A DNA stretch of 20,558 nucleotides. Origin: an uncultured Clostridia bacterium. GTDB taxonomy: Bacteria; Bacillota; Clostridia; TANB77; CAG-508. Position 1 is the stretch's first letter; every line of letters starts with the position of its first letter. The position numbers and the translations under genes are program-made. This document shows, one piece after another, positions 14,576-20,558 of the stretch. The stretch covers positions 1 to 20,558 of the forward strand of contig CAKPDO010000026.1 of the NCBI GenBank assembly GCA_934148985.1, given 5' to 3'. The notes under the pieces are model-generated. The model ran no database searches. It saw only the letters and a list, made by a program, of their open reading frames with translations, and had not been told where the DNA came from.

Positions 14576-16573
14576 TTATTTTGTAAATATTTTCTTAATC
14601 ATTGGAATTAAGTAATGACTTCCACCATTATTATTAGCTTTTTCTACCATTCCTATAACTAAATAAGGATTATCGCTACTTGTTGTAAAGCAATCAAACC
14701 ATCCTATTGTATCTGCTTTTTCTCCTTTTGATGTTTTAAGTTCTGCCGTTCCAGTTTTTCCAGCTATAGTAATTCCATTAATTCTCATATCTTTTGCTGT
14801 TCCCTCGGGGTTTTCTACAACTTGTATCAAGTCATTTTTTATCTCCTCAGCGGCTTCTTTTGAAAATGCATTTTCAACCAAATATGATGGATTTTTGTTT
14901 TCAGTATATTCCAAATATGGTTTTATCATATTTCCCTCATTATAAAAAGCTGAATATATAGATGCCATATGTACAGGATTTACCAAAATTTCTCCTTGTC
15001 CATAACCAGTATCAGCAAGCAATGTTTCTTTTTCTATTTTTCCATTATTTGAATACTGAGATTTTGTCAAATTTAGCTCAAAGTCAATATTTTCATTAAA
15101 TTTTAATTTATTTAATTCATTTGTCATATTCTTAATTCCTATTTGTAAAGCTGCTTGTGCAAAATATATATTATCCGAATGTATTAACGCATTTTTTAAA
15201 TTTTTTGCCCCATTATAAGCTGTTAAAGTTGTTATATTATATGTTCCCCATGATGCATCTTTTTGCCAGCTTAGCCCTGAATAACTAAATGTATCATCTG
15301 TAGATAAAGATTTTGTAGTTAGACCTATTGCGCCTGTTATTGATTTAAAAGTCGAGCCAGGACAATATTTTTGTAAATATCTTGCAAGCATTGGTGTTTT
15401 CTCATTATTTGATATTTCATTCCATTCTTCTTGTGTTACGCCTAAAATCATTTTATTATTATCATAAGATGGAGTACTAACTAGCGCCAAAATTTCACCT
15501 GTTTTTGGATTCATTACAACAAAAAGCCCTTCATCATTTTTAAGTTCATTATATAACTTTTGTTGAATATCAGAATCAATTGTTAATTTTATATCTTCAC
15601 CATCAGTTTTTTCTTGTTTTACCAAAGTCTTTTTTCTTTTTCCATCTTTATCTTCAATATAAATTTCAACACCATTTTTTCCCTTTAATCTATCCTCAAA
15701 TTTTTTCTCCAAGCCTGTTTTACCAATTAAAGATGATGTTGTATATCCTGAACTTTTCTCCAATTCTTCTTTTGTAATTGTTTGTATATACCCAGTAAGT
15801 TGACTTGCCGCTTCTCCAAGTGAATAATATCTTACATTTGTCTGTGAAATCTTAATTCCTTTTATCTGCAATAGATTTTCCTTTAATTCTGTTTCGCTAT
15901 AGGAAATAGTTTTTATTGGAACAAAACTATCATTTGTTACCCAACTTGCCTGTAATTTTTTGGTTATAGCATCTTTCGTTGTCCCTAATAGCTCAGCAAT
16001 TTTATCAATATCGTCGTCCTTATTTTCGCTTAACTTTCCTGGCACTATTCCCACTGAATAAGCCTTTCCTGTTCCAGCCAATTCTTTTCCATTTCTATCT
16101 AATAATTTTCCTCTTTCTGCTTTAGATGTACTTACTCTTACTTTGTCTGTTTCTTCTAGGTCTGGAAAAATTAGATTTGAGCCCCATTCTATTTTATACC
16201 CATTTTCATTATTTAATGTTACTTGATTGTCAAACGTTATTTCCCCACTCGCTGCCTGCATTTTCGTACTATAAGAAATTATTATTTTTGAACCTGATTT
16301 TTGTTTTTCTTTTACTTCAATCTCCATGTTAGACATATCAATTCCATCATATATTTTTTTATTTCTTGATATGAAATCTTCTTTTGATATTTTTTGCTTA
16401 CATTCTTCATCTAGCATATCATACATTTTTTCATACATTCCATCATTTATGTTCGAAATATATTCATTTAGTATTTCTTCTGGGTTTTCTTTTGACTGTT
16501 TTAAATAAATATATCCCCCAGCAATTGCTATTATAAAAATTAAAACTACTATTATTAATATTTTTTTAGACAT
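14576..16573 (-). CDS. Class B penicillin-binding protein with MecA-type N-terminal domain
   Basis: A D,D-transpeptidase that crosslinks peptidoglycan outside the membrane; 665 aa. It has an N-terminal anchor (about 4-23), an NTF2-like MecA_N domain (about 29-140), the PBP dimerisation domain (about 148-315) and the transpeptidase domain. The active-site motifs are complete: S407-T-F-K410, S466-D-N468 and K606-T-G608. This layout is that of the PBP3/PBP2a/PBP5 group, several members of which bind beta-lactams poorly; whether this one does cannot be told. GGGGGAG precedes the ATG. It leads the operon with the transketolase subunit and SDR, and is divergent from the M14 cell-wall peptidase. Confidence 0.95.
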   Translation of the reverse strand: MSKKILIIVVLIFIIAIAGGYIYLKQSKENPEEILNEYISNINDGMYEKMYDMLDEECKQKISKEDFISRNKKIYDGIDMSNMEIEVKEKQKSGSKIIISYSTKMQAASGEITFDNQVTLNNENGYKIEWGSNLIFPDLEETDKVRVSTSKAERGKLLDRNGKELAGTGKAYSVGIVPGKLSENKDDDIDKIAELLGTTKDAITKKLQASWVTNDSFVPIKTISYSETELKENLLQIKGIKISQTNVRYYSLGEAASQLTGYIQTITKEELEKSSGYTTSSLIGKTGLEKKFEDRLKGKNGVEIYIEDKDGKRKKTLVKQEKTDGEDIKLTIDSDIQQKLYNELKNDEGLFVVMNPKTGEILALVSTPSYDNNKMILGVTQEEWNEISNNEKTPMLARYLQKYCPGSTFKSITGAIGLTTKSLSTDDTFSYSGLSWQKDASWGTYNITTLTAYNGAKNLKNALIHSDNIYFAQAALQIGIKNMTNELNKLKFNENIDFELNLTKSQYSNNGKIEKETLLADTGYGQGEILVNPVHMASIYSAFYNEGNMIKPYLEYTENKNPSYLVENAFSKEAAEEIKNDLIQVVENPEGTAKDMRINGITIAGKTGTAELKTSKGEKADTIGWFDCFTTSSDNPYLVIGMVEKANNNGGSHYLIPMIKKIFTK

Positions 16574-16596
16574 TTTATTCTCCCCCTTTTTGTATT

Positions 16597-16625
16597 TTTA
16601 TACCACAAAATCCCCTTTTTATCAA
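16597..16625 (-). promoter_or_regulatory. Promoter of the penicillin-binding protein operon
   Basis: The minus strand reads TTGATA (16620-16625), 17 bases, TATAAA (16597-16602), with TG one base before the -10. Confidence 0.75.
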
Positions 16626-16634
16626 TATTATTTT

Positions 16635-16663
16635 TTAACACTTTTTTCATTTTTTCATATAAT
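16635..16663 (+). promoter_or_regulatory. Promoter of the M14 peptidase gene
   Basis: TTAACA (16635-16640), 17 bases, TATAAT (16658-16663). The transcript would have a leader of about 20 bases containing GGAGG. A working promoter argues that the gene is not simply dead. Confidence 0.75.
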
Positions 16664-16693
16664 ATTATAAACTATTTTTGCTTGGAGGTATTT

Positions 16694-17633
16694 ATGAAAA
16701 ATTTAAGAGCAAATTCTATTGTTCCAACAAATATAAATTATAATTCTAAAATATTAAATGATAACATAAAATCCCTAAAATCTCTTTATCCTTTTTTAAG
16801 CATTTTTTCTAGTGGCAAAAGCGTTATGGGAAAAAACATTCCTGTTATAAAAATAGGAAATGGACTTAAAGAAGTATTTTACTCTGGTGCCATTCATCGG
16901 AAACGAATGGATTACATCTACTTTACTCATGAAGTTCATAGAAGATTATTGCTTTGCTTATGTTAATGATTTAAATATTTTTAATGTTAATGCCAGAATT
17001 TTATTTAATACTGTTAGTATTTATATTATGCCTATGGTTAACCCTGACCGGAGTTGATTTAGTTACAGGAAAAATTTCTCCTAATTCTTCTCTTTATTCC
17101 AATACAAAATTTATAGCAAATAATTATCCTTCAATTCCTTTCCCCTCTGGTTGGAAAGCAAATATTAGAGGTGTTGACTTAAATTTACAATTTCCCGCGG
17201 GATGGCAAAATGCTAAACAACTAAAATATTCTCAAGGCTTTACTCGGCCCAGCTCCACACAATTTTGTTGGATATGGACCTCTTACAGAACCAGAAGCTC
17301 TTGCAATTTATAATTTCGCATTACAACATGATTTTAGGCTTATTTTAGCTTATCATACTCAGGGTGAAGTTATTTATTGGCAATTCCAAAATTATAATCC
17401 GCCTTATAGTTTTGAAATTGGTACACAATTTGCTAATGTTAGTGGATATACTTTAACAAATACGCCTTATAATTCTAGTTTTGCTGGATTTAAAGATTGG
17501 TTTATTCAAGACTACAATAGACCAGGTTTTACCATTGAAGCTGGTCTTCGGAGAAAATCCTTTGCCTATAGACCAATTTGAAAAAATTTATAATGATAAT
17601 ATAGGAATATTAGTTTTAGGGGCAATTTTATAG
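16694..17633 (+). CDS. M14 family gamma-D-glutamyl-diamino-acid peptidase, read through four C-GGN shifts
   Basis: This zinc carboxypeptidase-like enzyme is similar to the endopeptidases that cut the gamma-D-Glu-diamino acid bond of cell-wall peptides. The raw frame is broken four times. Skipping one C at each CGG gives 311 continuous residues. The zinc ligands are H68 and E71 (GAIHGNEWITS) and H220 (AYHTQGEVIYW); the catalytic glutamate is E281 (FTIEAGLGENPLP). Family segments VNPDGVDLV, ANIRGVDLNLQFPAGW and GPLTEPEA are intact across or beside the joins. The restored glycines are 69, 119, 184 and 285. The ATG follows GGAGG. No signal peptide is visible, so it may act on imported muropeptides. 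Every residue between the shifts is in good order, which is hard to square with decay. Confidence 0.88.
16898..16900 (+). other. CGG shift site 1 in the M14 peptidase
   Basis: Frame: CAT-C-GGA-AAC. The shift gives H68-G-N-E71, the zinc-binding HxxE motif. Confidence 0.85.
17049..17051 (+). other. CGG shift site 2 in the M14 peptidase
   Basis: Frame: GAC-C-GGA-GTT. The shift gives NPDG-V-D; the unshifted frame stops one codon later (TGA). Confidence 0.85.
17245..17247 (+). other. CGG shift site 3 in the M14 peptidase
   Basis: Frame: ACT-C-GGC-CCA. The shift gives GFTGPAPHNF and continues in the conserved frame. Confidence 0.8.
17549..17551 (+). other. CGG shift site 4 in the M14 peptidase
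   Basis: Frame: CTT-C-GGA-GAA. The shift gives IEAGLGENPLP, just after the catalytic glutamate, and leads to the TAG at 17631-17633. Confidence 0.85.
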
Positions 17634-17659
17634 AGAGTATCTATGCAAAATACTCTCTA
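17631..17659. terminator. Terminator after the M14 peptidase
   Basis: TAGAGAGTAT (17631-17640) pairs perfectly with ATACTCTCTA (17650-17659); its first three bases are the peptidase stop codon in the shifted frame. It is shared with the convergent minus-strand operon. Confidence 0.8.
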
Positions 17660-17664
17660 TATAT

Positions 17665-18144
17665 TTAATTTCTTTTATCTATAATATCTTCTTTAATTTT
17701 ATTTATACAACTTTTTACATACTCAGTTTCTTTTCCACAATAAATGTATTTTTCATTTATCTTTCTAACCACATCTCCTATTTGTACATTTTCTGGTAAA
17801 TCACTTTCAAAAGCTATATATTTACACTCCATATTATTTTTATATTGTGCAACTTTATATCTGTGATATTGAACATCATTTTCATATTTATTTGTAACAA
17901 TAAATATTTCACCTTTGCTCATATCCTGTAGTTCTTTTTTAAAATATTCTTGTAGAAACTTTGCTTCTTGTCTATAGAATTCTTTATCTTCCTCAATTGT
18001 TAGTTCAGTATTTTCCATTCTTTCATCCTTTACTTCATTTTTACTATTAAAATTTTCTAAAGTGTCTTCTAGCTCTTTTATAAAGTTCTTTATAAAATCA
18101 TTTTTTGAAATCTTTTCTGTTATTCTGTTTAAGTCTAAATTCAA
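17665..18144 (-). CDS. Unrecognised 159-aa protein paired with the nuclease
   Basis: I recognise no family. The first half is charged and helical, probably coiled coil (about 1-80, rich in Glu and Lys). The second half alternates as beta strands (GEIFIVTNKYENDVQYHRYKV; YIAFESDLPENVQIGDVVRK; EKYIYCG), like a small barrel, and ends in a basic helix. There is no signal peptide. The start is TTG at 18144, with AGGAGG six bases upstream; the next ATG is 42 codons in. It starts 13 bases after the nuclease stop, so the two are cotranscribed. A role as cytoplasmic partner or inhibitor of the nuclease is possible but unproven. Confidence 0.6.
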   Translation of the reverse strand: MNLDLNRITEKISKNDFIKNFIKELEDTLENFNSKNEVKDERMENTELTIEEDKEFYRQEAKFLQEYFKKELQDMSKGEIFIVTNKYENDVQYHRYKVAQYKNNMECKYIAFESDLPENVQIGDVVRKINEKYIYCGKETEYVKSCINKIKEDIIDKRN

Positions 18145-18157
18145 ATTATTCCTCCTT

Positions 18158-18910
18158 TTATTCTATTAATTTTGCCTCTCCTGTTGCATAATTAATTTCA
18201 AAATTTTCTTGAATATTATATATAAATTTATTAAATGAAACTCCATCTTCTTCAACTGATTTAGCCTCTATTTCCACACCTGTTGCTAATTTGTTTGTCC
18301 CATCATAAATAGGCGTTACCCTATATAAAACATGGTAATCTTTTCCTTGTTCATTTTTTTGTTTAATCCAATTTGCAACCATATTTTCGTATTCAATCAT
18401 TGCTGCATTCATCTCAGAGGTTCCAGTTATTAAATTTTTCTTGTTATTATTTTCATTTGCTAATTGCCATGCAATTAAGTGGCATCTTTCGTATAAATGT
18501 TTACTGTTATTTTCGCCATATAAATATTGCATCCAACCACTAGGTTTATATGATAAACTTTCTCTTTCGGTTCCTTTGGGTGGCATTGTATATTTACAAA
18601 TATTTGCATAAGCCACTCCCGCTCTATCTAGCTCATCAAGATTAGAGTAATTTTCAAAATCTTTTGTTGTCATTTCATTTTCTTCAAAATATGGTTTATT
18701 TTCATTTATATTTATTACTATCTGTCCAGAATATTCTGGGATATTGCTTATTTGGCTATTTATTACTGTATTTTCTACATTTTCATTTGAATTTTTGCTA
18801 CTAACTTCATTTACTGGTGAAATATATCCAATTAAAATTAATATTAATGTTGTAATTAATGCTATTATTAATTGCTTCAAATCTTTTTTTATTTTATTAC
18901 TTTTTTTCAT
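18158..18910 (-). CDS. Membrane-anchored DNA/RNA non-specific endonuclease
   Basis: The protein has 250 aa. It has an N-terminal hydrophobic anchor (about 12-30), a linker to about residue 58, and a beta-beta-alpha-metal nuclease domain of the EndA/streptodornase type. The start of the domain is YSGQIVININENKPYF. The DRGH-like active site reads E141-R-C-H144 followed by LIAWQL, and NKKNLITGTSEMN carries the metal-binding asparagine region. H144 is the likely general base. Known relatives are secreted or surface nucleases that degrade DNA in competence, feeding or NET escape. AGGAGAG precedes the ATG, and the promoter is at 18937-18965. It is followed by the 159-aa gene. Confidence 0.88.
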   Translation of the reverse strand: MKKSNKIKKDLKQLIIALITTLILILIGYISPVNEVSSKNSNENVENTVINSQISNIPEYSGQIVININENKPYFEENEMTTKDFENYSNLDELDRAGVAYANICKYTMPPKGTERESLSYKPSGWMQYLYGENNSKHLYERCHLIAWQLANENNNKKNLITGTSEMNAAMIEYENMVANWIKQKNEQGKDYHVLYRVTPIYDGTNKLATGVEIEAKSVEEDGVSFNKFIYNIQENFEINYATGEAKLIE

Positions 18911-18936
18911 TGCTCTCTCCTATTTTTATGAAAGAA

Positions 18937-18965
18937 ATTTTATCACAAAAATTAATTTATTTCAA
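18937..18965 (-). promoter_or_regulatory. Promoter of the nuclease operon
   Basis: The minus strand reads TTGAAA (18960-18965), 17 bases, TAAAAT (18937-18942), with TG one base before the -10. Confidence 0.65.
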
Positions 18966-18998
18966 TAGCAAATTATTGGCAAAATAAAATCTTGTATG

Positions 18999-19047
18999 AT
19001 TCATTTATGATAATGTCTTAATAAATCATTTAGGAAAATGTCTTAAT
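18999..19047 (+). repeat. Paired direct repeats at the left IS end
   Basis: ATTCATTTATGATAATGTCT... and AATCATTTAGGAAAATGTCT... are two near-identical boxes in tandem, the likely transposase binding sites. The second box is complementary to 20532-20558 at the other end. Confidence 0.75.
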
Positions 19048-19096
19048 TAAAAAATTTATGATATAAGTATATCTAATAAAAATATTGGAGGTACTT

Positions 19097-20482
19097 ATGA
19101 GAAAGGTAGAATTAAGAATGAATGAAGAATATAAATATAAAATAATAAAAAAATTAGTAGAAACAAAAGGTAACAAGCAACGAGCAGCTGTAAAATTAAA
19201 AAGATCCATTAGGCAAATTGATAGAATGATTGCTGGATACAAAGAATTTGGTAAAGAGTTTTTCGTTCACGGAAATCGTGGTAGAAAGCCTAAGAATGCT
19301 CTTACAGATGAATTAAAAACAGAAATAGAATTATTATACATAAATAAATATTTTGATTGTACTTATACTTTATTTAAAGAATTACTAGAAAGAAGAGAAA
19401 ACATAAATCTATCTGTTGATGAAATTAGAGTTATTTTAAGAGATAGATATATATTCTCTCCTAGAACTCATAAAGCAACAAAAAGAAAATTTAGAAAAAA
19501 GCTTGAAAACGAAATCAAAACAGCCAAAAAGAAAGAACAAGAAAAACTAAAAGCTAAATTGGTACTTGCTGAAGAGGCACACCCAAGACAACCTAGGTGT
19601 CAATATTTTGGTGAAGAACTTCAAATGGATGCTTGTATACATCCTTGGTTCGGTGAAGAAAAAACTGCTCTACATGCAGCTATTGATGACGCTACTGGCC
19701 AAGTTGTTGGTTTATATTTTGATAAACAAGAAACTTTGAATGGTTACTACAATATAACCCATCAAATACTTTCTAAATATGGTATTCCATATCTAATTAA
19801 AACAGATAAAAGAACGGTATTTGAATACAAAAAGAAAGCATCCTCTAAAGTTGAAGAAGATACTTTCACTCAGTATGCCTATGCCTGTAAACAATTAGGC
19901 ATACATATCGAAACAAGTTCTGTACCAGAATTTAAACCACGTGTGGAAAGACTATTTCAAACTCTACAACAAAGACTTCCACAAGAACTCAGAATAGCCC
20001 AAATTACTACCATAGACAAAGCTAACGAATTCTTAAAACAATTCATAATCCAATACAATAACAAGTTTGCTCTGTGTATTAATAATACCAAATCTGTCTT
20101 TGAAAAGCAACCCTCTGAGGAAAAAATAAATTTAACTTTAGCTGTATTGTGTCAAAGAGTTGTTGATAGTAGTCATTCGATAAAATATAATAATGAATAT
20201 TATAGATTTATAAATAAAAATGGTAATCCTATTTATTTTAACAAAGGAAGCAAAAGTACAGTTATAAAAGCCTTAAATGGTCAATTATTTGCTACGGTAG
20301 ATGAATCCATATTTGCATTAGAAAAAATATCAGAAATACAAGCAAAATCAGAAAATTTTGATGAAATTGAAGAAACAAAAGAAAGAAAAATCTATATTCC
20401 AAGAATGATACATCCCTGGAAAGGAAAATCATTTGAGGAATTTGTAAGAAAACAAGAACATAGGTTAGAAGATGTCTCATAA
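19097..20482 (+). CDS. ISNCY family (IS1202-type) DDE transposase
   Basis: The protein has 461 aa. The N-terminus is helix-turn-helix (IIKKLVETKGNKQRAAVKL then RSIRQIDRMIAGY), followed by the family hallmark FVHGNRGRKP (about 50-60). The rve-type catalytic core shows the acidic residues in LQMDACIH, AIDDATGQVVG with LIKTDKRTVF, and KPRVERLFQTLQQRLP. The C-terminal domain ends in IHPWKGKSFEEF. The start is ATG 19097 behind GGAGG; an upstream TTG overlaps that site. It has no in-frame CGG; CGG occurs only across codon boundaries such as CAC-GGA and TTC-GGT, so the host's rule for CGG, if real, does not harm it. Confidence 0.9.
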   Translation: MRKVELRMNEEYKYKIIKKLVETKGNKQRAAVKLKRSIRQIDRMIAGYKEFGKEFFVHGNRGRKPKNALTDELKTEIELLYINKYFDCTYTLFKELLERRENINLSVDEIRVILRDRYIFSPRTHKATKRKFRKKLENEIKTAKKKEQEKLKAKLVLAEEAHPRQPRCQYFGEELQMDACIHPWFGEEKTALHAAIDDATGQVVGLYFDKQETLNGYYNITHQILSKYGIPYLIKTDKRTVFEYKKKASSKVEEDTFTQYAYACKQLGIHIETSSVPEFKPRVERLFQTLQQRLPQELRIAQITTIDKANEFLKQFIIQYNNKFALCINNTKSVFEKQPSEEKINLTLAVLCQRVVDSSHSIKYNNEYYRFINKNGNPIYFNKGSKSTVIKALNGQLFATVDESIFALEKISEIQAKSENFDEIEETKERKIYIPRMIHPWKGKSFEEFVRKQEHRLEDVS

Positions 20483-20485
20483 AAA

Positions 20486-20520
20486 TATTAGCACTAAACT
20501 ATAAAAATTTAGTGCTAATA
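20486..20520 (+). terminator. Terminator of the transposase gene
   Basis: TATTAGCACTAAA (20486-20498) pairs perfectly with TTTAGTGCTAATA (20508-20520), just after the transposase stop. Confidence 0.75.
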
Positions 20521-20558
20521 AATAAAAATTTTTAAGACATTTTCAAAAATGATTGACA

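Larger units (their letters stand above)
18999..20558 (+). mobile_element. ISNCY/IS1202-like insertion sequence
   Basis: The element consists of a single transposase gene between repeated ends. The left end has two direct repeats of about 24 bp (18999-19022 and 19024-19047), each ending in ATGTCTTAAT. The right end has the inverted copy TTAAGACATTTTC...GATTGACA (20532-20558) running to the window edge, so the outermost right repeat and any target duplication lie outside. The element is intact as far as seen. Confidence 0.8.

Noticed and set aside
12651..17551. Classical programmed +1 frameshifting, as in prfB or OAZ
   Set aside because: Those depend on a stop or rare codon with a slippery P-site codon and stimulators. 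Here the preceding codons differ at all eight sites, no consistent Shine-Dalgarno-like stimulator is present, and a stop directly after CGG occurs at only some sites.
12402..17633. The three interrupted genes as pseudogenes or sequencing errors
   Set aside because: All eight lesions have the same sign and the same C-GGN form in a non-homopolymer context, no other damage is present, and promoters and terminators are intact. Random decay or read errors would give mixed indels in mixed contexts. It remains the main alternative until reads and relatives are checked.
18158..18910. Polymorphic toxin reading of the nuclease
   Set aside because: There is no delivery domain, repeat region or pretoxin segment; a simple membrane anchor and nuclease domain fit a surface nuclease better.
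1..20558. CRISPR array, prophage or restriction/defence cluster
   Set aside because: No regularly spaced repeats, cas, phage structural or restriction-modification genes were seen; the only mobile element is the insertion sequence at the right end.

Overview
The window looks like chromosome from a very AT-rich, low-GC Gram-positive bacterium, probably an uncultured gut-type member of the Firmicutes (Clostridia or a near relative). The evidence is strong AGGAGG-type ribosome binding sites, TATAAT promoters with 16-17 bp spacers, short U-tailed hairpin terminators, TGA used as a normal stop, a split transketolase, a tsaE-tsaB-rimI cluster, a stand-alone tyrosyl-tRNA synthetase, FtsY and an M14 cell-wall peptidase. 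I cannot place the species.

Layout, left to right. (1) 1-1297: promoter and ribosome binding site of a minus-strand gene that starts beyond the left edge, then a membrane-anchored TPR protein. (2) 1428-3511 (+): a very small protein that resembles the first and last pieces of MutS, a zinc-ribbon/HTH protein, and tyrS. (3) 3544-7322 (-): a UPF0182 membrane protein and ftsY, each with its own promoter. (4) 7484-9505 (-): a tightly overlapping operon of an MFS transporter and two unrecognised membrane proteins. (5) 9751-10353 (-): a small gene of much higher GC than its surroundings, then tRNA-Thr(CGU). (6) 10380-11099 (-): a short HlyD/RND-adaptor-like protein, divergent from (7) 11244-12847 (+): tsaE-tsaB-rimI. 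(8) 12921-16573 (-): operon of a class B penicillin-binding protein, transketolase N-terminal subunit and a short-chain dehydrogenase. (9) 16694-17633 (+): M14 peptidase. (10) 17665-18910 (-): anchored DNA/RNA non-specific endonuclease and an unknown partner. (11) 18999 to the right edge: an ISNCY/IS1202-like insertion sequence.

The main result concerns the genetic code. Three conserved genes (rimI, transketolase N-subunit, M14 peptidase) look frameshifted, at eight places in total. All eight have the same form: one extra C directly before a GGN glycine codon, so the frame of the upstream part reads CGG. Treating each CGGN as one glycine (a four-base codon), or skipping the C, restores complete proteins of normal length (147, 269 and 311 aa) with catalytic motifs intact. 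By hand scan I find no in-frame CGG anywhere in the other 18 coding regions (about 5,400 codons), although CGT, CGC and CGA are used for arginine and the trinucleotide CGG is common out of frame. This suggests that CGG is not an ordinary arginine codon here but triggers a +1 shift, or is read as a CGGN quadruplet for glycine. I know of no described system like this. The inference rests on sequence alone; a genome-wide scan, a tRNA inventory and proteomics would decide it.
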